A stretch of 64,000 nucleotides of DNA from Ferrimonas balearica DSM 9799 (GCF_000148645.1 NC_014541.1:1364001-1428000), one strand, 5' to 3'; shown: positions 25,266 through 35,203, numbered from the stretch's first letter. Numbers and translations: made by a program. The notes: a model not told the origin generated them from the sequence alone.

Positions 25266-26852
25266 TTACAGCGCGGGTCGCAGGGTATGAAACTCGCTGT
25301 CCGCCATAAAGCCGGGCCAGCGGTCGTCATTGGCCAGCGCGCTGCCAGCCCGGTAATACACCTCGATATCCTGCATGGCACCGCGCAGATCCCACTCCGG
25401 GCGGTAGGTGTCGCAGTGGTTGTGGTAGCAGCCTTGCATCAACGCCATCACCGCCGTGCGGCTGGCCGCCACCTCGTCATTCATCGCCTCGCGGCCGCCC
25501 CCGGCGAACAACGCGGGCACCCCTTTCTGGGCAAAGCTGAAATGGTCGGAGCGGAAGTAGCCCCCGGCACCGGGGTTGGATTCCCGTGACAGCACCCGCC
25601 CCTGGGCCTGCAGCGGCGGCAGCAGGTATTGCTCTAGGCTGGATTGACCCAGCCCCACCACGGTGAAGTCGCGGGTGGGGCCGTAGATGTTGGTGCTGTC
25701 GGAGTTGAATACCCCGGCGGTCTTTTCCAGCGGGAATACCGGATTGGCAGCGTAGTAGCGGCTGCCCAGCAGGCCCTGTTCCTCACCGGTGACGGCGAGG
25801 AAGGTGACGCTGCGCTTGGGGGTAGGGCCGGCGGCATAGGCCCGGGCGATCTCCATCATGCTGGCCAGGCCCGAGGCGTTGTCCATGGCGCCGTTGTAGA
25901 TCTCATCCCCCTGCATGCCGATGTGGTCCCAGTGGGCGGTATAGAGTACCTGTTCGTCGGCGCGATCGCTGCCGGGCAGGGTGGCCAGCACGTTGTAGCT
26001 GGTGGCGTGCTCAATGGTCTGACTCAGCTGAACCTCAGCCTCCAGTCCAAGGGGCTGATGGGTCGGGCCCTGCAGCGCCTGAGCACTCAGTGCGTCCAGG
26101 TCCAGGCCCGCCTGGGCCAGCAGCCGGGCCGCGGCGTCCTTCTTGATCCAGCCCTCGACGGTGGGGTGGGGGTCATTGACACCGGCCAGCCCCAACTGAG
26201 TGCCGGTCCAGCTGTTCTGCACCACCAGCCAGGGGTAGGAGGCGGGTTGGGTGTCGTGCACAATCAGGGCGGCAGCGGCCCCCTGCCGACCCGCTTCGGC
26301 AAACTTATAGTCCCAGCGGCCGTAGTAGGTCATGGTGGTGCCTTTGAATTTGGCCGGGTCGGCACTGGCGAAGCCGGGGTCGTTGACCAGCATCACCACG
26401 GTTTTACCGCGCACGTCCAGTCCCTCGTAATCGTTCCAGCCATACTCTGGGGCGTGGATGCCGTAGCCGACAAACACCACCTCACTGGCGCTGATCGTCA
26501 GTTCCGGCTGGGCCGTAAAACTGTTCATTACCATGTCGTAGAGGTAGCGGTAGGATTCACCGCCAATGCTCAGATTGGCGCTCGCGGTGGTGTGTCGCAC
26601 CATGGGCACCGCCTGCAGGTAGCTGTCGCCATTGCCCGGTGCCAGACCCATGGCTTTAAACTGTTTTTGCAGGTAGTCGAGGGTCAGGGTTTCCCCCTCT
26701 GTGGTGGGCAGGCGGCCCTGGTAGCGGTCGGAGGCCAGCTCCTGGATATCGGCCCGGACACGGGTTTCGTCAAAGGCAAATGGGGCAGCAGTGGGAACCT
26801 GGCTGCAACCGGTCAGAGCCAGCAATGCCACACAGGCGGTCAGTCGTAACAT
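25266..26852 (-). CDS. M28-family zinc aminopeptidase lipoprotein with PA domain
   Basis: Secreted, lipid-anchored peptidase of 528 residues. The ATG at 26852 gives a lipoprotein signal, LLALTGC, with Cys16 the lipidation site. A protease-associated insert occupies about residues 110-260. The zinc-binding M28 core follows: YTAHWDHIG (His and, further on, Asp in NGAMDNASG), TGEEQGLLGSRYY (catalytic and bridging Glu), NSDSTNIYG (Asp), and a late FRSDHFSFAQKGVP with the last His. Expected to cut N-terminal residues from peptides at the cell surface or in the periplasm. No operon partner. Confidence 0.9.
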   Translation of the reverse strand: MLRLTACVALLALTGCSQVPTAAPFAFDETRVRADIQELASDRYQGRLPTTEGETLTLDYLQKQFKAMGLAPGNGDSYLQAVPMVRHTTASANLSIGGESYRYLYDMVMNSFTAQPELTISASEVVFVGYGIHAPEYGWNDYEGLDVRGKTVVMLVNDPGFASADPAKFKGTTMTYYGRWDYKFAEAGRQGAAAALIVHDTQPASYPWLVVQNSWTGTQLGLAGVNDPHPTVEGWIKKDAAARLLAQAGLDLDALSAQALQGPTHQPLGLEAEVQLSQTIEHATSYNVLATLPGSDRADEQVLYTAHWDHIGMQGDEIYNGAMDNASGLASMMEIARAYAAGPTPKRSVTFLAVTGEEQGLLGSRYYAANPVFPLEKTAGVFNSDSTNIYGPTRDFTVVGLGQSSLEQYLLPPLQAQGRVLSRESNPGAGGYFRSDHFSFAQKGVPALFAGGGREAMNDEVAASRTAVMALMQGCYHNHCDTYRPEWDLRGAMQDIEVYYRAGSALANDDRWPGFMADSEFHTLRPAL

Positions 26853-27035
26853 CCTTGATCTCGTTATTGTTATGTTGGCGTGGTGTGAGCAAACTAGCAT
26901 GCCCGAGCGACGTGCGGGGGTAAAGCGCACCGGGGATGAACAAATTGTGTGCAACTGTTTCGGGCCTTTGGCGGTCTAACGTTAGCTACGCCCTGTGCTT
27001 AAAACCCTGCATACCGAATACAGGAGGAGTGCCTT

Positions 27036-27689
27036 ATGTCTCCCAGCGATCTGTTGGATTCTCCGCTGGTGATCGACGCCAAGCAGCTGGACTGGACCCC
27101 AAGTCCGGCCGATGGCGTCGTACGTAAACGCCTGAAGCACAGTGGCCCGGCGGAGTCCGGTATGGTGACCTCTCTGGTGCGTTACCGCCCCGCCTCCCAC
27201 TTCGACCGCCACTATCACCCCGATGGGGAGGAGATCTTGGTGTTGGAGGGGGTATTTTCCGACGAGCACGGTGATTATCCCGCCGGCAGTTATCTGTTGA
27301 ATCCCGATGGCAGTGGCCATCGTCCCTTCTCTGAGCCGGGCTGTCTGTTATTGGTGAAATTGCGCCAGTATCCGGGGCAGGGGCGGCAGCAACTGGCACT
27401 GGATACCGGACAGATGGCCTGGCAGGCGTTGGATCGTCCCGGCGTGTTCCGCAAGCAACTGTATCGACAGGCAGGGTTTGATGAACGCATCAGCCTGATC
27501 CAGCTGCGCCCCGGCACCGAGTTATCGCCGCTATGTCACAGCGCGGGCGCAGAGATCTATGTGCTGGAGGGGGCCGTGGAGGATGAGCAGGGACGTTACG
27601 ATGAGGGCTGTTTCATTCAGCTTCCGCCGGGATATTGCCACCAGCCTCGCAGTCGCACCGGCTGTGTGCTCTATCTGAAGCAGGGGTAA
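27036..27689 (+). CDS. ChrR-like bicupin protein
   Basis: 217-residue cytosolic protein built of two cupin domains. The first has the metal-binding motif FDRHYHPDGEEILVLEGVF followed by GDYPAGSYLLNP; the second has LSPLCHSAGAEIYVLEGAVED and later PPGYCHQP. The C-terminal domain of the anti-sigma factor ChrR has this fold, but the N-terminal zinc anti-sigma domain is absent, and no ECF sigma gene adjoins it. It may be a stand-alone metal or small-molecule binding cupin. Convergent with the phosphatase gene. Confidence 0.8.
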   Translation: MSPSDLLDSPLVIDAKQLDWTPSPADGVVRKRLKHSGPAESGMVTSLVRYRPASHFDRHYHPDGEEILVLEGVFSDEHGDYPAGSYLLNPDGSGHRPFSEPGCLLLVKLRQYPGQGRQQLALDTGQMAWQALDRPGVFRKQLYRQAGFDERISLIQLRPGTELSPLCHSAGAEIYVLEGAVEDEQGRYDEGCFIQLPPGYCHQPRSRTGCVLYLKQG

Positions 27690-27713
27690 AAAGGCCCGGA
27701 GCGGGCTCCGGGC
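27689..27713 (-). terminator. Terminator between phosphatase and bicupin genes
   Basis: Perfect nine-base-pair stem GCCCGGAGC / GCTCCGGGC with a two-base loop. Five A on the left give a T run for the minus strand, ending the phosphatase gene. Confidence 0.8.
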
Positions 27714-27732
27714 AAGGTCCAGGGGCTGTCCC

Positions 27733-29085
27733 TCAGCGGGGCAGCAATTGCCACAACAGCGTGGCTAATTCGGTGTTGTCATGATGACCGATAAAGCGTT
27801 CGGCACCGGGTCCGGTGGCCATTACGGCCACATCCACGGCGGTGTGGCCTCCGGTGGTCCAGCCGGTATGGCTGCGGCTGCTCACCCATTGCTGAATACT
27901 GTCGTAGAGCGCGTCCCGATCCGTTCTCATCCCTTCCCACTGGGCAAACTGCTCGGCGGTCGGAGTGACGCTGGCAAATTTTGGCCATAAGGTTGCCAGA
28001 GTGACATCGTCCCGGTAGGCGTTAGTCAGCAGCCAATCCAATGAGCGATGCACCTCTTTCACCCGCTGTGGCAACCATTGGTAGTGCCCATCCCGGCCCA
28101 GGCTGAGACCGCCGGTGGAGTGGTCTGCCGTGATGACCACCAGGGTATCCCCATGCTGTCGGGCGTAGGCTTCGGCCAGCTCAATGGCGCTGGCAAACTC
28201 AGCCATCTCCGCCATGGCGCAGGCGATGTCATTGCCGTGGCCACACCAATCGATCTGACTGCCTTCCACCATCAGAAAAAAGCCCGGCTCGGGTGACCAG
28301 CTTTGGCGCAGCTGCTGCCACCAGCCGTCGGGGGTGTCGGGGGTTAACAGGGTTAGGGCCTGCTCCAGCATCCGGCGCAGGCGATCGGGGCGGTCGTCAT
28401 CGATGGCGTGTGGCATTCCCTTGTCGGCAAACAGGCCCAGTACCGGCAGTTCGGTCAGCTGGGGCAGGTCATCAAGGTTGTCGATGTAGTGGTAGCCCCG
28501 TTGCTGCATCTGCTCGCCCAGACCGCCGGGAGTCATTGGGAAATAGCGTTGGCCACCGCCGAGGATCAGGTCGAGCAGGGGGCCGCCATCGGCGCTGCTC
28601 TGTTGCAGAAACTGTGGGCTGATCTGATCGTAATCGCGTCGGGAGTCGGCGTGGGCCACAAAGCTGGCCGGGGTGGCGTGGGTGACCTGTGCGGTCACCA
28701 CCAGACCGGTGCGCATGCCCCGTTGCTTGGCGGCGGTGAGCAAACTGTCATGGGGCTGTTTATTGCGATCCTGGCCGATGGCACCGTTATAGCTTTTGTG
28801 GCCTGTGGCCAGGGCGGTGGCGGCGGCGGCCGAGTCGGTGACAAAGGTGTCGTCATCCGGGTAGGTGCTGGCACTGCCTACCGTCAGTCGATCGAACACG
28901 GTGCGGGGCACCTCGTTGCCTGGCGCCCCTGCAAGATAGTAGCGGTAGGCGGTGGTGTAGGCGGGACCCATACCATCGCCGATAACATAGATGATGTTGC
29001 GGGGGCCATCGCTGGCCTGAGCGCTGGCGCACAACAACAGCACCAGCACCAGCCATGCCCGGCGGGCAAGCTGAATCAGAGGCAT
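27733..29085 (-). CDS. Secreted alkaline phosphatase (PhoA family)
   Basis: Periplasmic phosphomonoesterase of 450 residues with a signal peptide ending ASA near 24. All core motifs of the family are visible: VIGDGMGPAY with the metal-binding Asp, VTDSAAAATALATG with the nucleophilic Ser, THATPASFVAH, MVEGSQIDWCGHGND with Glu/Asp/His ligands, VITADHSTGG, and TTGGHTAVDVAV with the last His ligand. Releases phosphate from organic esters. Lies 67 bases downstream of the TonB receptor on the same strand, so it may be co-transcribed with it. I see no Pho-box upstream. Confidence 0.93.
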   Translation of the reverse strand: MPLIQLARRAWLVLVLLLCASAQASDGPRNIIYVIGDGMGPAYTTAYRYYLAGAPGNEVPRTVFDRLTVGSASTYPDDDTFVTDSAAAATALATGHKSYNGAIGQDRNKQPHDSLLTAAKQRGMRTGLVVTAQVTHATPASFVAHADSRRDYDQISPQFLQQSSADGGPLLDLILGGGQRYFPMTPGGLGEQMQQRGYHYIDNLDDLPQLTELPVLGLFADKGMPHAIDDDRPDRLRRMLEQALTLLTPDTPDGWWQQLRQSWSPEPGFFLMVEGSQIDWCGHGNDIACAMAEMAEFASAIELAEAYARQHGDTLVVITADHSTGGLSLGRDGHYQWLPQRVKEVHRSLDWLLTNAYRDDVTLATLWPKFASVTPTAEQFAQWEGMRTDRDALYDSIQQWVSSRSHTGWTTGGHTAVDVAVMATGPGAERFIGHHDNTELATLLWQLLPR

Positions 29086-29123
29086 CGTTACGTCCTTAGT
29101 GAAGCCGTCGGGTGAGGGAGATA

Positions 29124-29146
29124 AGCGGCCCCGTTGCGGGGCCGCT
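29124..29146 (-). repeat. Hairpin between TonB receptor and phosphatase genes
   Basis: AGCGGCCCC / GGGGCCGCT stem with a five-base loop, in the 67-base gap. No T run follows on the minus strand, so it may attenuate or protect the transcript instead of fully ending it. Confidence 0.5.
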
Positions 29147-29152
29147 GGGACA

Positions 29153-31957
29153 TCAGAACTTCTGGCTGTAGCTCAGGTAGTAGCTGCGGCCCACCATGGA
29201 GTAGCCACGGTCTTCCCGGTAGAAGGGGAAGGAGTCATGCTCGGTGTTGCGCACGTTGTAGTAGGGGGGCAACTCGTCGGTGAGGTTGTTGACCCCAACC
29301 CGGACGGAACCATCCCAGGGCAGGCCATAACGCATCGACAGGTTGAGGCGGCCAAAGGCGGCCAGCTTATCGGTCTGCATCTCTTCGATGTTGTCGCCAG
29401 CGCTGTTGTAGTAGTCGAACAGGTCGACCCCTTCGGCGGTGCCGGTGTAGTAGTAGCTCAGGCTGGCGGACAGGTCCTCAAGGCTCCAGTTGATGCTGGC
29501 TTTGCCCTTCCAGTGCGGGAAGTACTCGGTTTCGGTGTACTCCTCCGGCTCGCTGAACTCGAAGTCCTTCACCTCTTTGCTGAGCAGGTAACTGGCGGAG
29601 ATCTCAAACTTGAAGTCACCGGCGCCGGTGTCCTCAAGGGCGTAGTTCAGGCTGCCATCCACCCCTTCTGACTTCTCGTAGGCGACGTTGATCGGGCCGG
29701 AACGGATGCACATCAGGTTGTCGAAGCCGTTGTCATCGGTTTCCAAAATAAAGCCGACATCCGGCAACTGGTCACAGTTGTCGTACTGGCCGGTGTAGTT
29801 CATCTCCGGCTTATAGTCGTTGGGACCGTTGTAGATGTAGGAGGAGGAGATGGTGCGCACGGCGCCATCCAGTTCGATGGTCCACCAGTCCAGGGTCAGG
29901 TCGAGGTTGTCGGTGAGGTTGGCGACGATGCCGATGCTGGCGTAATCCCCTTTCTCCTCTTCCAGCGCCAGATTACCGGACTTGTAGGAGGTGTAGCTGT
30001 CCTCATACACCTCGCCGTTGGGCAGGTCGTACTCGGTTTCACCAAAGCCGATGGTTTCGCCGGCGTAGATGCGGTGCATGTCCGGTGCCCGGAAGCTCTG
30101 GCCCCAACTGCCTCGAACCAGGACATTCTCAACCGGGTTGTACATCAGACCAACCTGAGGGCTGAAGGCGCCGCCCACATCGGTTTCATCGTCGTAGTAG
30201 TCGTAACGACCGGCGACAGAGAGCTCCAGACGCTGGGCACCGGTAACGTTGCTCAGCAGTGGTACCAGGAACTCGAGGGCGGCCGCATAGCGGTCACGAT
30301 CGCCTTCACCACCGGTTCCCCCCATGCCGATGTAGCCGCCACTTTGGGTGGTGTCATCCAGGATGTCTTCGTAGTCCTCGCGGGCCCACTCGATGCTGCT
30401 GGCGAAGGCCAGCGGGCCGTAGGGCAGATCCACCAGGTCGCCGGTCAGAGTGGTGGTGAACTGGTGGATGCTGGACTCAGAGCGCTTGCTGGACACGCCC
30501 ATGATCGCCTCGGCCTGCTCCGGCGTCATCACATCCAGCACGTACCAGCGGCTCGGGTCGGACTCGTTGGGGTCAAAGCTGATGACATCAAGCAGAGCGG
30601 CGGCGTCGATCATGTGCTGAGAGTCACGGGAGTACTTGTTGAAACCCGATGACCAGGACACGTCCAGCTCGTAGTCCCCGACGTAGCCATTGGCGCCGAA
30701 CGCCAGGCTGTATTTCTCGTTGGTGGATTCGTAGATGCGCGGCCCCGGAAACTCCTCCATCCGACGATACACCTTGAACTTGGCGTAGTCGTCCATGCCG
30801 GAGCGGCTGTAATCGATGCGGCCGGTGGCGGTGTCCTGGTAGAAGGTGCGGTCGAAGCCTTTCTCATCCTTGTACTTTTCACTGTCCTTGTAGGATGCAT
30901 TGACCATGGCATACAGCGACCAGTCATCGCTGAGCTCATACTCGGTGTTCAGCACCAGGTTGACCCGGTCATAAGCGGACTCAAGGCCCCGGTCAGAGTA
31001 CTTGTCGTAACGGCACTTCCGGCTGGAGGAGTAGTCGTACCACACCGCCTTATCACCCAGAATCGCCTCACAGCTCTCCTGGCTGTAGTTGTATTTGTCG
31101 TCGTGGTAGAACTCGTCGTAGTCGTACAAGTTGGCGCCCCAGCTGGACGGCAGGGCGTCCCCCCAGCCCCAGTTTTCAGTCCAGGCCCAGGGTTCACCGG
31201 TTTCCTGATTCACCAGGTAGGGCGGCACGCTGATGTCGCCGGTGGCGCTGTAGATGCGGTTAAGGCCTTCGGCAAAGTAGTCCTGTCGCTGGGAGGTCAG
31301 CAGCTCTTCGGCGTTCTTGTACTCCAGCATCAGCACGGTGTTGGAGCGTTCGGTGTTAAAGCCCTGGGTGTAGGAGAGGGTGAACTGGTCGCGGCCGTCC
31401 GCTTCCGGAGCCTCGTAACGCGCGCTCAGGTCGCCACCCTCGTACTCCTTTTTCAGGTAGATATTGACCACCCCGCCGATGGCATCGGAGCCGTAGATGG
31501 CGGAGGCGCCACCGGTCAGGATCTCGATGCGGTCCACCGCCGCAGAGGGGATGTCGGAGACGTCAACAAAGTTGTCGACACCACCGGCGGCGGTGGGGAA
31601 CGCGGCTTGGCGGCGACCATTGATCAATACCAGGGTGCGGTTGGCGCCCATGCCGCGCAGGTTCACTGAGCTGGCGCCGGTGGTGTAGCCGGAGGCCTCA
31701 TCACCGTCGAAAGAGGCGCCGTTATTGGCGATGGAGGTGGCCAGTACTTCAGAGATGGAGGAGAGGCCGGAGTTGGCGATCTCGTCGGCGGTGATGACCG
31801 TCAGGGGCGAGACCCCCTCAACGTCAACCCGTTTAATCCGGGTACCGGTGACTTCAATGCGTTCCGGTTCGTTGGCGCCGGACGCGTCCTCCGCCGCCAG
31901 CAACGGGGTGCTGAGTAAGGCCGTGGTAACAGCCAGAGCGATGCGATGTGGTTTCAT
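29153..31957 (-). CDS. TonB-dependent receptor, 934 residues, substrate unknown
   Basis: Outer-membrane receptor. Signal peptide 1-21 (LLSTPLLA). A TonB box and plug follow: ERIEVTGTRIKRVDVEGVSP, ANSGLSSISEVLATS, NLRGMGANRTLVLINGRRQA and GGASAIYGSDAIGGVVNIYL. The barrel is rich in Tyr and Asp and ends in aromatic F (YYLSYSQKF). This plug spelling is shared by receptors for carbohydrates, peptides and other organics in Shewanella relatives, and is unlike siderophore receptors. The neighbours are alkaline phosphatase downstream and a propeller-bearing regulator upstream and divergent, which suggests uptake of an organic phosphate or a related polymer. The start with the clean signal peptide is ATG 31957. 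Confidence 0.9.
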   Translation of the reverse strand: MKPHRIALAVTTALLSTPLLAAEDASGANEPERIEVTGTRIKRVDVEGVSPLTVITADEIANSGLSSISEVLATSIANNGASFDGDEASGYTTGASSVNLRGMGANRTLVLINGRRQAAFPTAAGGVDNFVDVSDIPSAAVDRIEILTGGASAIYGSDAIGGVVNIYLKKEYEGGDLSARYEAPEADGRDQFTLSYTQGFNTERSNTVLMLEYKNAEELLTSQRQDYFAEGLNRIYSATGDISVPPYLVNQETGEPWAWTENWGWGDALPSSWGANLYDYDEFYHDDKYNYSQESCEAILGDKAVWYDYSSSRKCRYDKYSDRGLESAYDRVNLVLNTEYELSDDWSLYAMVNASYKDSEKYKDEKGFDRTFYQDTATGRIDYSRSGMDDYAKFKVYRRMEEFPGPRIYESTNEKYSLAFGANGYVGDYELDVSWSSGFNKYSRDSQHMIDAAALLDVISFDPNESDPSRWYVLDVMTPEQAEAIMGVSSKRSESSIHQFTTTLTGDLVDLPYGPLAFASSIEWAREDYEDILDDTTQSGGYIGMGGTGGEGDRDRYAAALEFLVPLLSNVTGAQRLELSVAGRYDYYDDETDVGGAFSPQVGLMYNPVENVLVRGSWGQSFRAPDMHRIYAGETIGFGETEYDLPNGEVYEDSYTSYKSGNLALEEEKGDYASIGIVANLTDNLDLTLDWWTIELDGAVRTISSSYIYNGPNDYKPEMNYTGQYDNCDQLPDVGFILETDDNGFDNLMCIRSGPINVAYEKSEGVDGSLNYALEDTGAGDFKFEISASYLLSKEVKDFEFSEPEEYTETEYFPHWKGKASINWSLEDLSASLSYYYTGTAEGVDLFDYYNSAGDNIEEMQTDKLAAFGRLNLSMRYGLPWDGSVRVGVNNLTDELPPYYNVRNTEHDSFPFYREDRGYSMVGRSYYLSYSQKF

Positions 31958-32199
31958 GATGACTCCCTGAGTCCTGTTGGATGGCAACAACCCAACCACG
32001 GTCTGGCGATTTCGTTATTAGGCTCGCATTGAGGCCAGAACCTGGGTGCGGTTCCAAGTAACCCGGGTTGGGGGCAGGGAGACAACGGCAGGTGTTTCTG
32101 TTTTTCCCTCGTTTCTCTCTCTATTTAATATCTATCTTTTTGTTATCAGTTGGTTAACATTGGATTCTTGGTGAATGGGGAACAGGGAGTACAGGGGAA

Positions 32200-34290
32200 A
32201 TGGAGATACCGGTGGCGTTTCAGCTGGGGGATTGTCGGGTGGATCCGGTCAAGCGAACCCTCAGTTGTGAGAGTCTGGGGACCCTGTCACTGCAGCCCAA
32301 ATTCGTTGATGTACTGTATCAGTTGGCGGAACACTATCCGGAAGTGGTTAGTCGCGATCACCTGATCGACACCATCTGGGAGGGCAACCATTTTGTCGGT
32401 GCCAAGGCGCTGACTAACGCGATCTGGCACCTGCGCCGGGCGCTGGCTCAGGTGGACCCCGACCGTGAGTGGATCGAGACGTTGCGCAAGGGCGGCTATC
32501 GCCTCAAGGTGCGCCCCGATCCACTGGAACACAAAGCGCTGAAACCTCTGGAAACCCGGCGTCGGGTTTCCTGGCTGATGCGGGCCAGCCTGGCCCTGGC
32601 ACTGGGCGTTGGCGCTACGCTGACCTACCTGTTCTGGCACTTTGCCACCACTGATCACCATAAGCTGACCCGGCAGCTCACCTCCCTGACCCGGACTCCA
32701 GGCCGTGAACTGTTTCCGGCACCATCGCCGGACGGTCGCTATCTGGTGTACTACTGGAACCGCTACACCCAACCCAGCGAGCTGTATCTCAAGGATTTGA
32801 CTCAGCCCGACCTGCCCCCACGTAAGCTGACCGACAGTCCGGACCAGGATGGTCGCGCCTATTGGGGGCCCAAGGCGCGCACTTTGGTGTACGCCCGCAG
32901 TGGGCGAGATTATTGCCATCTGGTACGCCACCGGTTAGCGACGAATACGGTGACTAAGCTGGCGGACTGTGCGGTGGGCACGGCCGTGGGGCTGGATCTG
33001 AGCGTGGATGGCCGACTGCTCGCTTACCTGGGGGAGGCGGAAGATGGCCGTAACCAGATCTTTGTGCTGCCTCTGGATGGGCGCAGTCCGGCGCGCGCGG
33101 TGCCCTGTTCGGGCAGTGCTTGTGAGCTGGTTGACCGGGATGTGGCCATTGCCGACGATGGCAAAAAGCTGCTGATCAGCCGTCGGGCCACCAACAGCAA
33201 AGAGGTGATTTTTCTGCACCACCTTGAGACGGGGGAGGAGCGCCAGCTTACCTTTGCCTTTGAGGATGTGCGGGGGATGGAGTGGCTGGACGAGCGTCGA
33301 GCCCTGTTTGCTTCGCAGCGCTCGCGCATCCGCAGCGGTTATCTGTTGGATGTCGACAGCGGTGAGCGCCAGTCCCTGCCCATCGCCGGGCTCAGCTACC
33401 CCCGCAAAGTGCCGGGGCAGCCTCAGGTCGTGTTCCATTCCTGGGACCACGCCAACTACATCAGTGTTCTGGCCCGGGGCGATCTCAACCACAACGAGCC
33501 CTATCTGCGCTCGGAAGCCAGTCACCAGGACCCGGCGCTGGAGCCCGGCAGTGGCCGGCTGGCTTATGTGTCGAATGAGAGCGGCTACTACGAAATCTGG
33601 CTGCAGGACGCCGATGGGGAGCGGCGGCAACTGACCCGGATGGAGAGCCAGTTGCGGCATCCCGCCTGGTCCCACGACGGCCACTCATTAGCCTTCCTTG
33701 GCCCGGGGGAGCAGGGCAACCAGCTTTACGTCATGGATCTGGAAAGCGGGCAGATCCGCGCGCTGCCCAGCCCCTACCGCGACCACTTTAAGCCGAGCTG
33801 GAGTCTGGATGATCAGGCGGTGATCGCCTCAGTGCTGGCGGACGATCAGCGGGCGCTGGCCTGGTTCCCGCTGGCAGGCTCACCGAGCCTGCTGACGACC
33901 CGACCGGGCCGCTATGCCCAGATGGTGGCGCCGGGGCGCATCTGGTTCAGCGAAGGCAACAGCCGCCATAACGGGCGTCTCTATGAACTGGATATGACCA
34001 AGCCGGAGCAGCCGCCTCAGCTGCTGTTGGAACCGTCCCAATTTGGCTTGCCCTACACCTGGGCCCGTCGTGATAAGACGTTGTTCTTTATGCGCCGTGG
34101 CGGGGATTATCTGGAGCTGCACCAGTATGACCTGGTGACCGGCAGGAGCGAGGCGTTGATTCGCCAGAGTCAACGGGCGGTGGAGCGCAGTGCCAGTGTC
34201 GTGCCGCTGGCGGATGGGCGGGTATTGATGACCCAGACCCAGCAGGCGGAGGTGGACATTCTCCGCCTGCAGGACCCGGTGCTGCGTTAA
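32200..34290 (+). CDS. ToxR/CadC-like membrane regulator with periplasmic TolB-type propeller
   Basis: One-component transmembrane regulator of 696 residues. An OmpR/PhoB-type winged helix fills about residues 8-105 (LQPKFVDVLYQLAEHYPEVV, ALTNAIWHLRRAL, and the terminal WIETLRKGGYRL). One membrane helix follows at about 124-147. The periplasmic part has repeated TolB/PD40 beta-propeller blades, e.g. FPAPSPDGRYLVYYW, DVAIADDGKKLLIS, LEPGSGRLAYVSNES, PAWSHDGHSLAFLG and PSWSLDDQAVIAS. It is divergent from the receptor/phosphatase pair and shares a 240-base promoter region with it, so it probably controls that pair in response to a periplasmic signal. Confidence 0.88.
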   Translation: MEIPVAFQLGDCRVDPVKRTLSCESLGTLSLQPKFVDVLYQLAEHYPEVVSRDHLIDTIWEGNHFVGAKALTNAIWHLRRALAQVDPDREWIETLRKGGYRLKVRPDPLEHKALKPLETRRRVSWLMRASLALALGVGATLTYLFWHFATTDHHKLTRQLTSLTRTPGRELFPAPSPDGRYLVYYWNRYTQPSELYLKDLTQPDLPPRKLTDSPDQDGRAYWGPKARTLVYARSGRDYCHLVRHRLATNTVTKLADCAVGTAVGLDLSVDGRLLAYLGEAEDGRNQIFVLPLDGRSPARAVPCSGSACELVDRDVAIADDGKKLLISRRATNSKEVIFLHHLETGEERQLTFAFEDVRGMEWLDERRALFASQRSRIRSGYLLDVDSGERQSLPIAGLSYPRKVPGQPQVVFHSWDHANYISVLARGDLNHNEPYLRSEASHQDPALEPGSGRLAYVSNESGYYEIWLQDADGERRQLTRMESQLRHPAWSHDGHSLAFLGPGEQGNQLYVMDLESGQIRALPSPYRDHFKPSWSLDDQAVIASVLADDQRALAWFPLAGSPSLLTTRPGRYAQMVAPGRIWFSEGNSRHNGRLYELDMTKPEQPPQLLLEPSQFGLPYTWARRDKTLFFMRRGGDYLELHQYDLVTGRSEALIRQSQRAVERSASVVPLADGRVLMTQTQQAEVDILRLQDPVLR

Positions 34291-35033
34291 ATCACGTCGA
34301 TTTCGGCCGCGCAGGGGAAGATGTGGTTGGGACGGAACGGGTGTTTATCCAGGTCATCCATCTTGGAGACACCGGACAGCACCATCACGGTTTCCAGACC
34401 GGCCTGAAAGCCTGCCAGGATGTCGGTCTTGAGGTTGTCCCCCACGATCACGGTGTTGGTGGCGTGGGCACCAAGATGATTGAGGGCTGAGCGGATGATC
34501 CAGGCGCTGGGTTTGCCGACGTAAAACGGCTTCTTGCCAGTGATCCGCTCAATCGGGGCACACAGGGCACCACAGGCGGGGCTGTGGTTGGGGCCATGGG
34601 TGTCCGGGTTGGTGGCAATAAAGCGAGCGCCTTCGGCGACAAAGCGGGCGCCACGGTGGATCATGTCCCAGTTAAAGCTGCGGGTTTCCCCCACAATCAC
34701 AAAGTCCGGGTTGATGTCGGTGATGGTGAAACCCTGCTTGTACAGTTCGTGGGTCAGGGCGCCTTCGCCAATCACGTAGGCTTTCTTGCCGTCCTGGTGG
34801 CGCAGGAAATCCGCGGTGGCCATGGCCGAGGTGTAGACCTGATCTTCCGTCACCTCGATCCCAGCTGCATCGAGGCGGTTGACCAGGTCCTTAGCGGTCT
34901 GGGCCGGGTAGTTAGTCAGCAGCACCAAAGGATTGCCCTGCTCACGCACCCGGGCGATAAACTTGTCCGAGCCGGGGATGAGCTTATTGTCGTGCAGCAG
35001 CACGCCATCGATATCGCAAATCACACTCTTCAT
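34287..35033 (-). CDS. nagD: NagD-type HAD phosphatase
   Basis: 248-residue HAD-superfamily (class IIA) nucleotide phosphatase. HAD motif I is DIDGVLLHDN with nucleophile and acid Asp; motif II is VLLTNYPA; motif III and IV appear as the C-terminal YVGKPSAWII and VIVGDNLKTDILAGFQAG. E. coli NagD acts on UMP and other nucleotides. The ATG at 35033 starts the conserved KSVICDIDGV. Its stop overlaps the stop of the converging regulator gene. Confidence 0.9.
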   Translation of the reverse strand: MKSVICDIDGVLLHDNKLIPGSDKFIARVREQGNPLVLLTNYPAQTAKDLVNRLDAAGIEVTEDQVYTSAMATADFLRHQDGKKAYVIGEGALTHELYKQGFTITDINPDFVIVGETRSFNWDMIHRGARFVAEGARFIATNPDTHGPNHSPACGALCAPIERITGKKPFYVGKPSAWIIRSALNHLGAHATNTVIVGDNLKTDILAGFQAGLETVMVLSGVSKMDDLDKHPFRPNHIFPCAAEIDVI

Positions 35034-35203
35034 GGGCGTTCCTTGTAACCACTTCAAAATCCTCAGGGTTGGTCTTCACCATAGCGCACTGAATGGCGCA
35101 GGCAACCGCTATCGGATGACGGGTAGGTAACTGGGCGGGATTTGCTCAGTATCGGCCAATTGCGATTGTCCAACCACTTTGCATTCTCGCTTTGAGCGGG
35201 CAC

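Noticed and set aside
31958-32199. Pho box upstream of the TonB receptor and phosphatase
   Set aside because: I found no pair of CTGTCAT-type repeats at 11-base spacing in the divergent promoter region.
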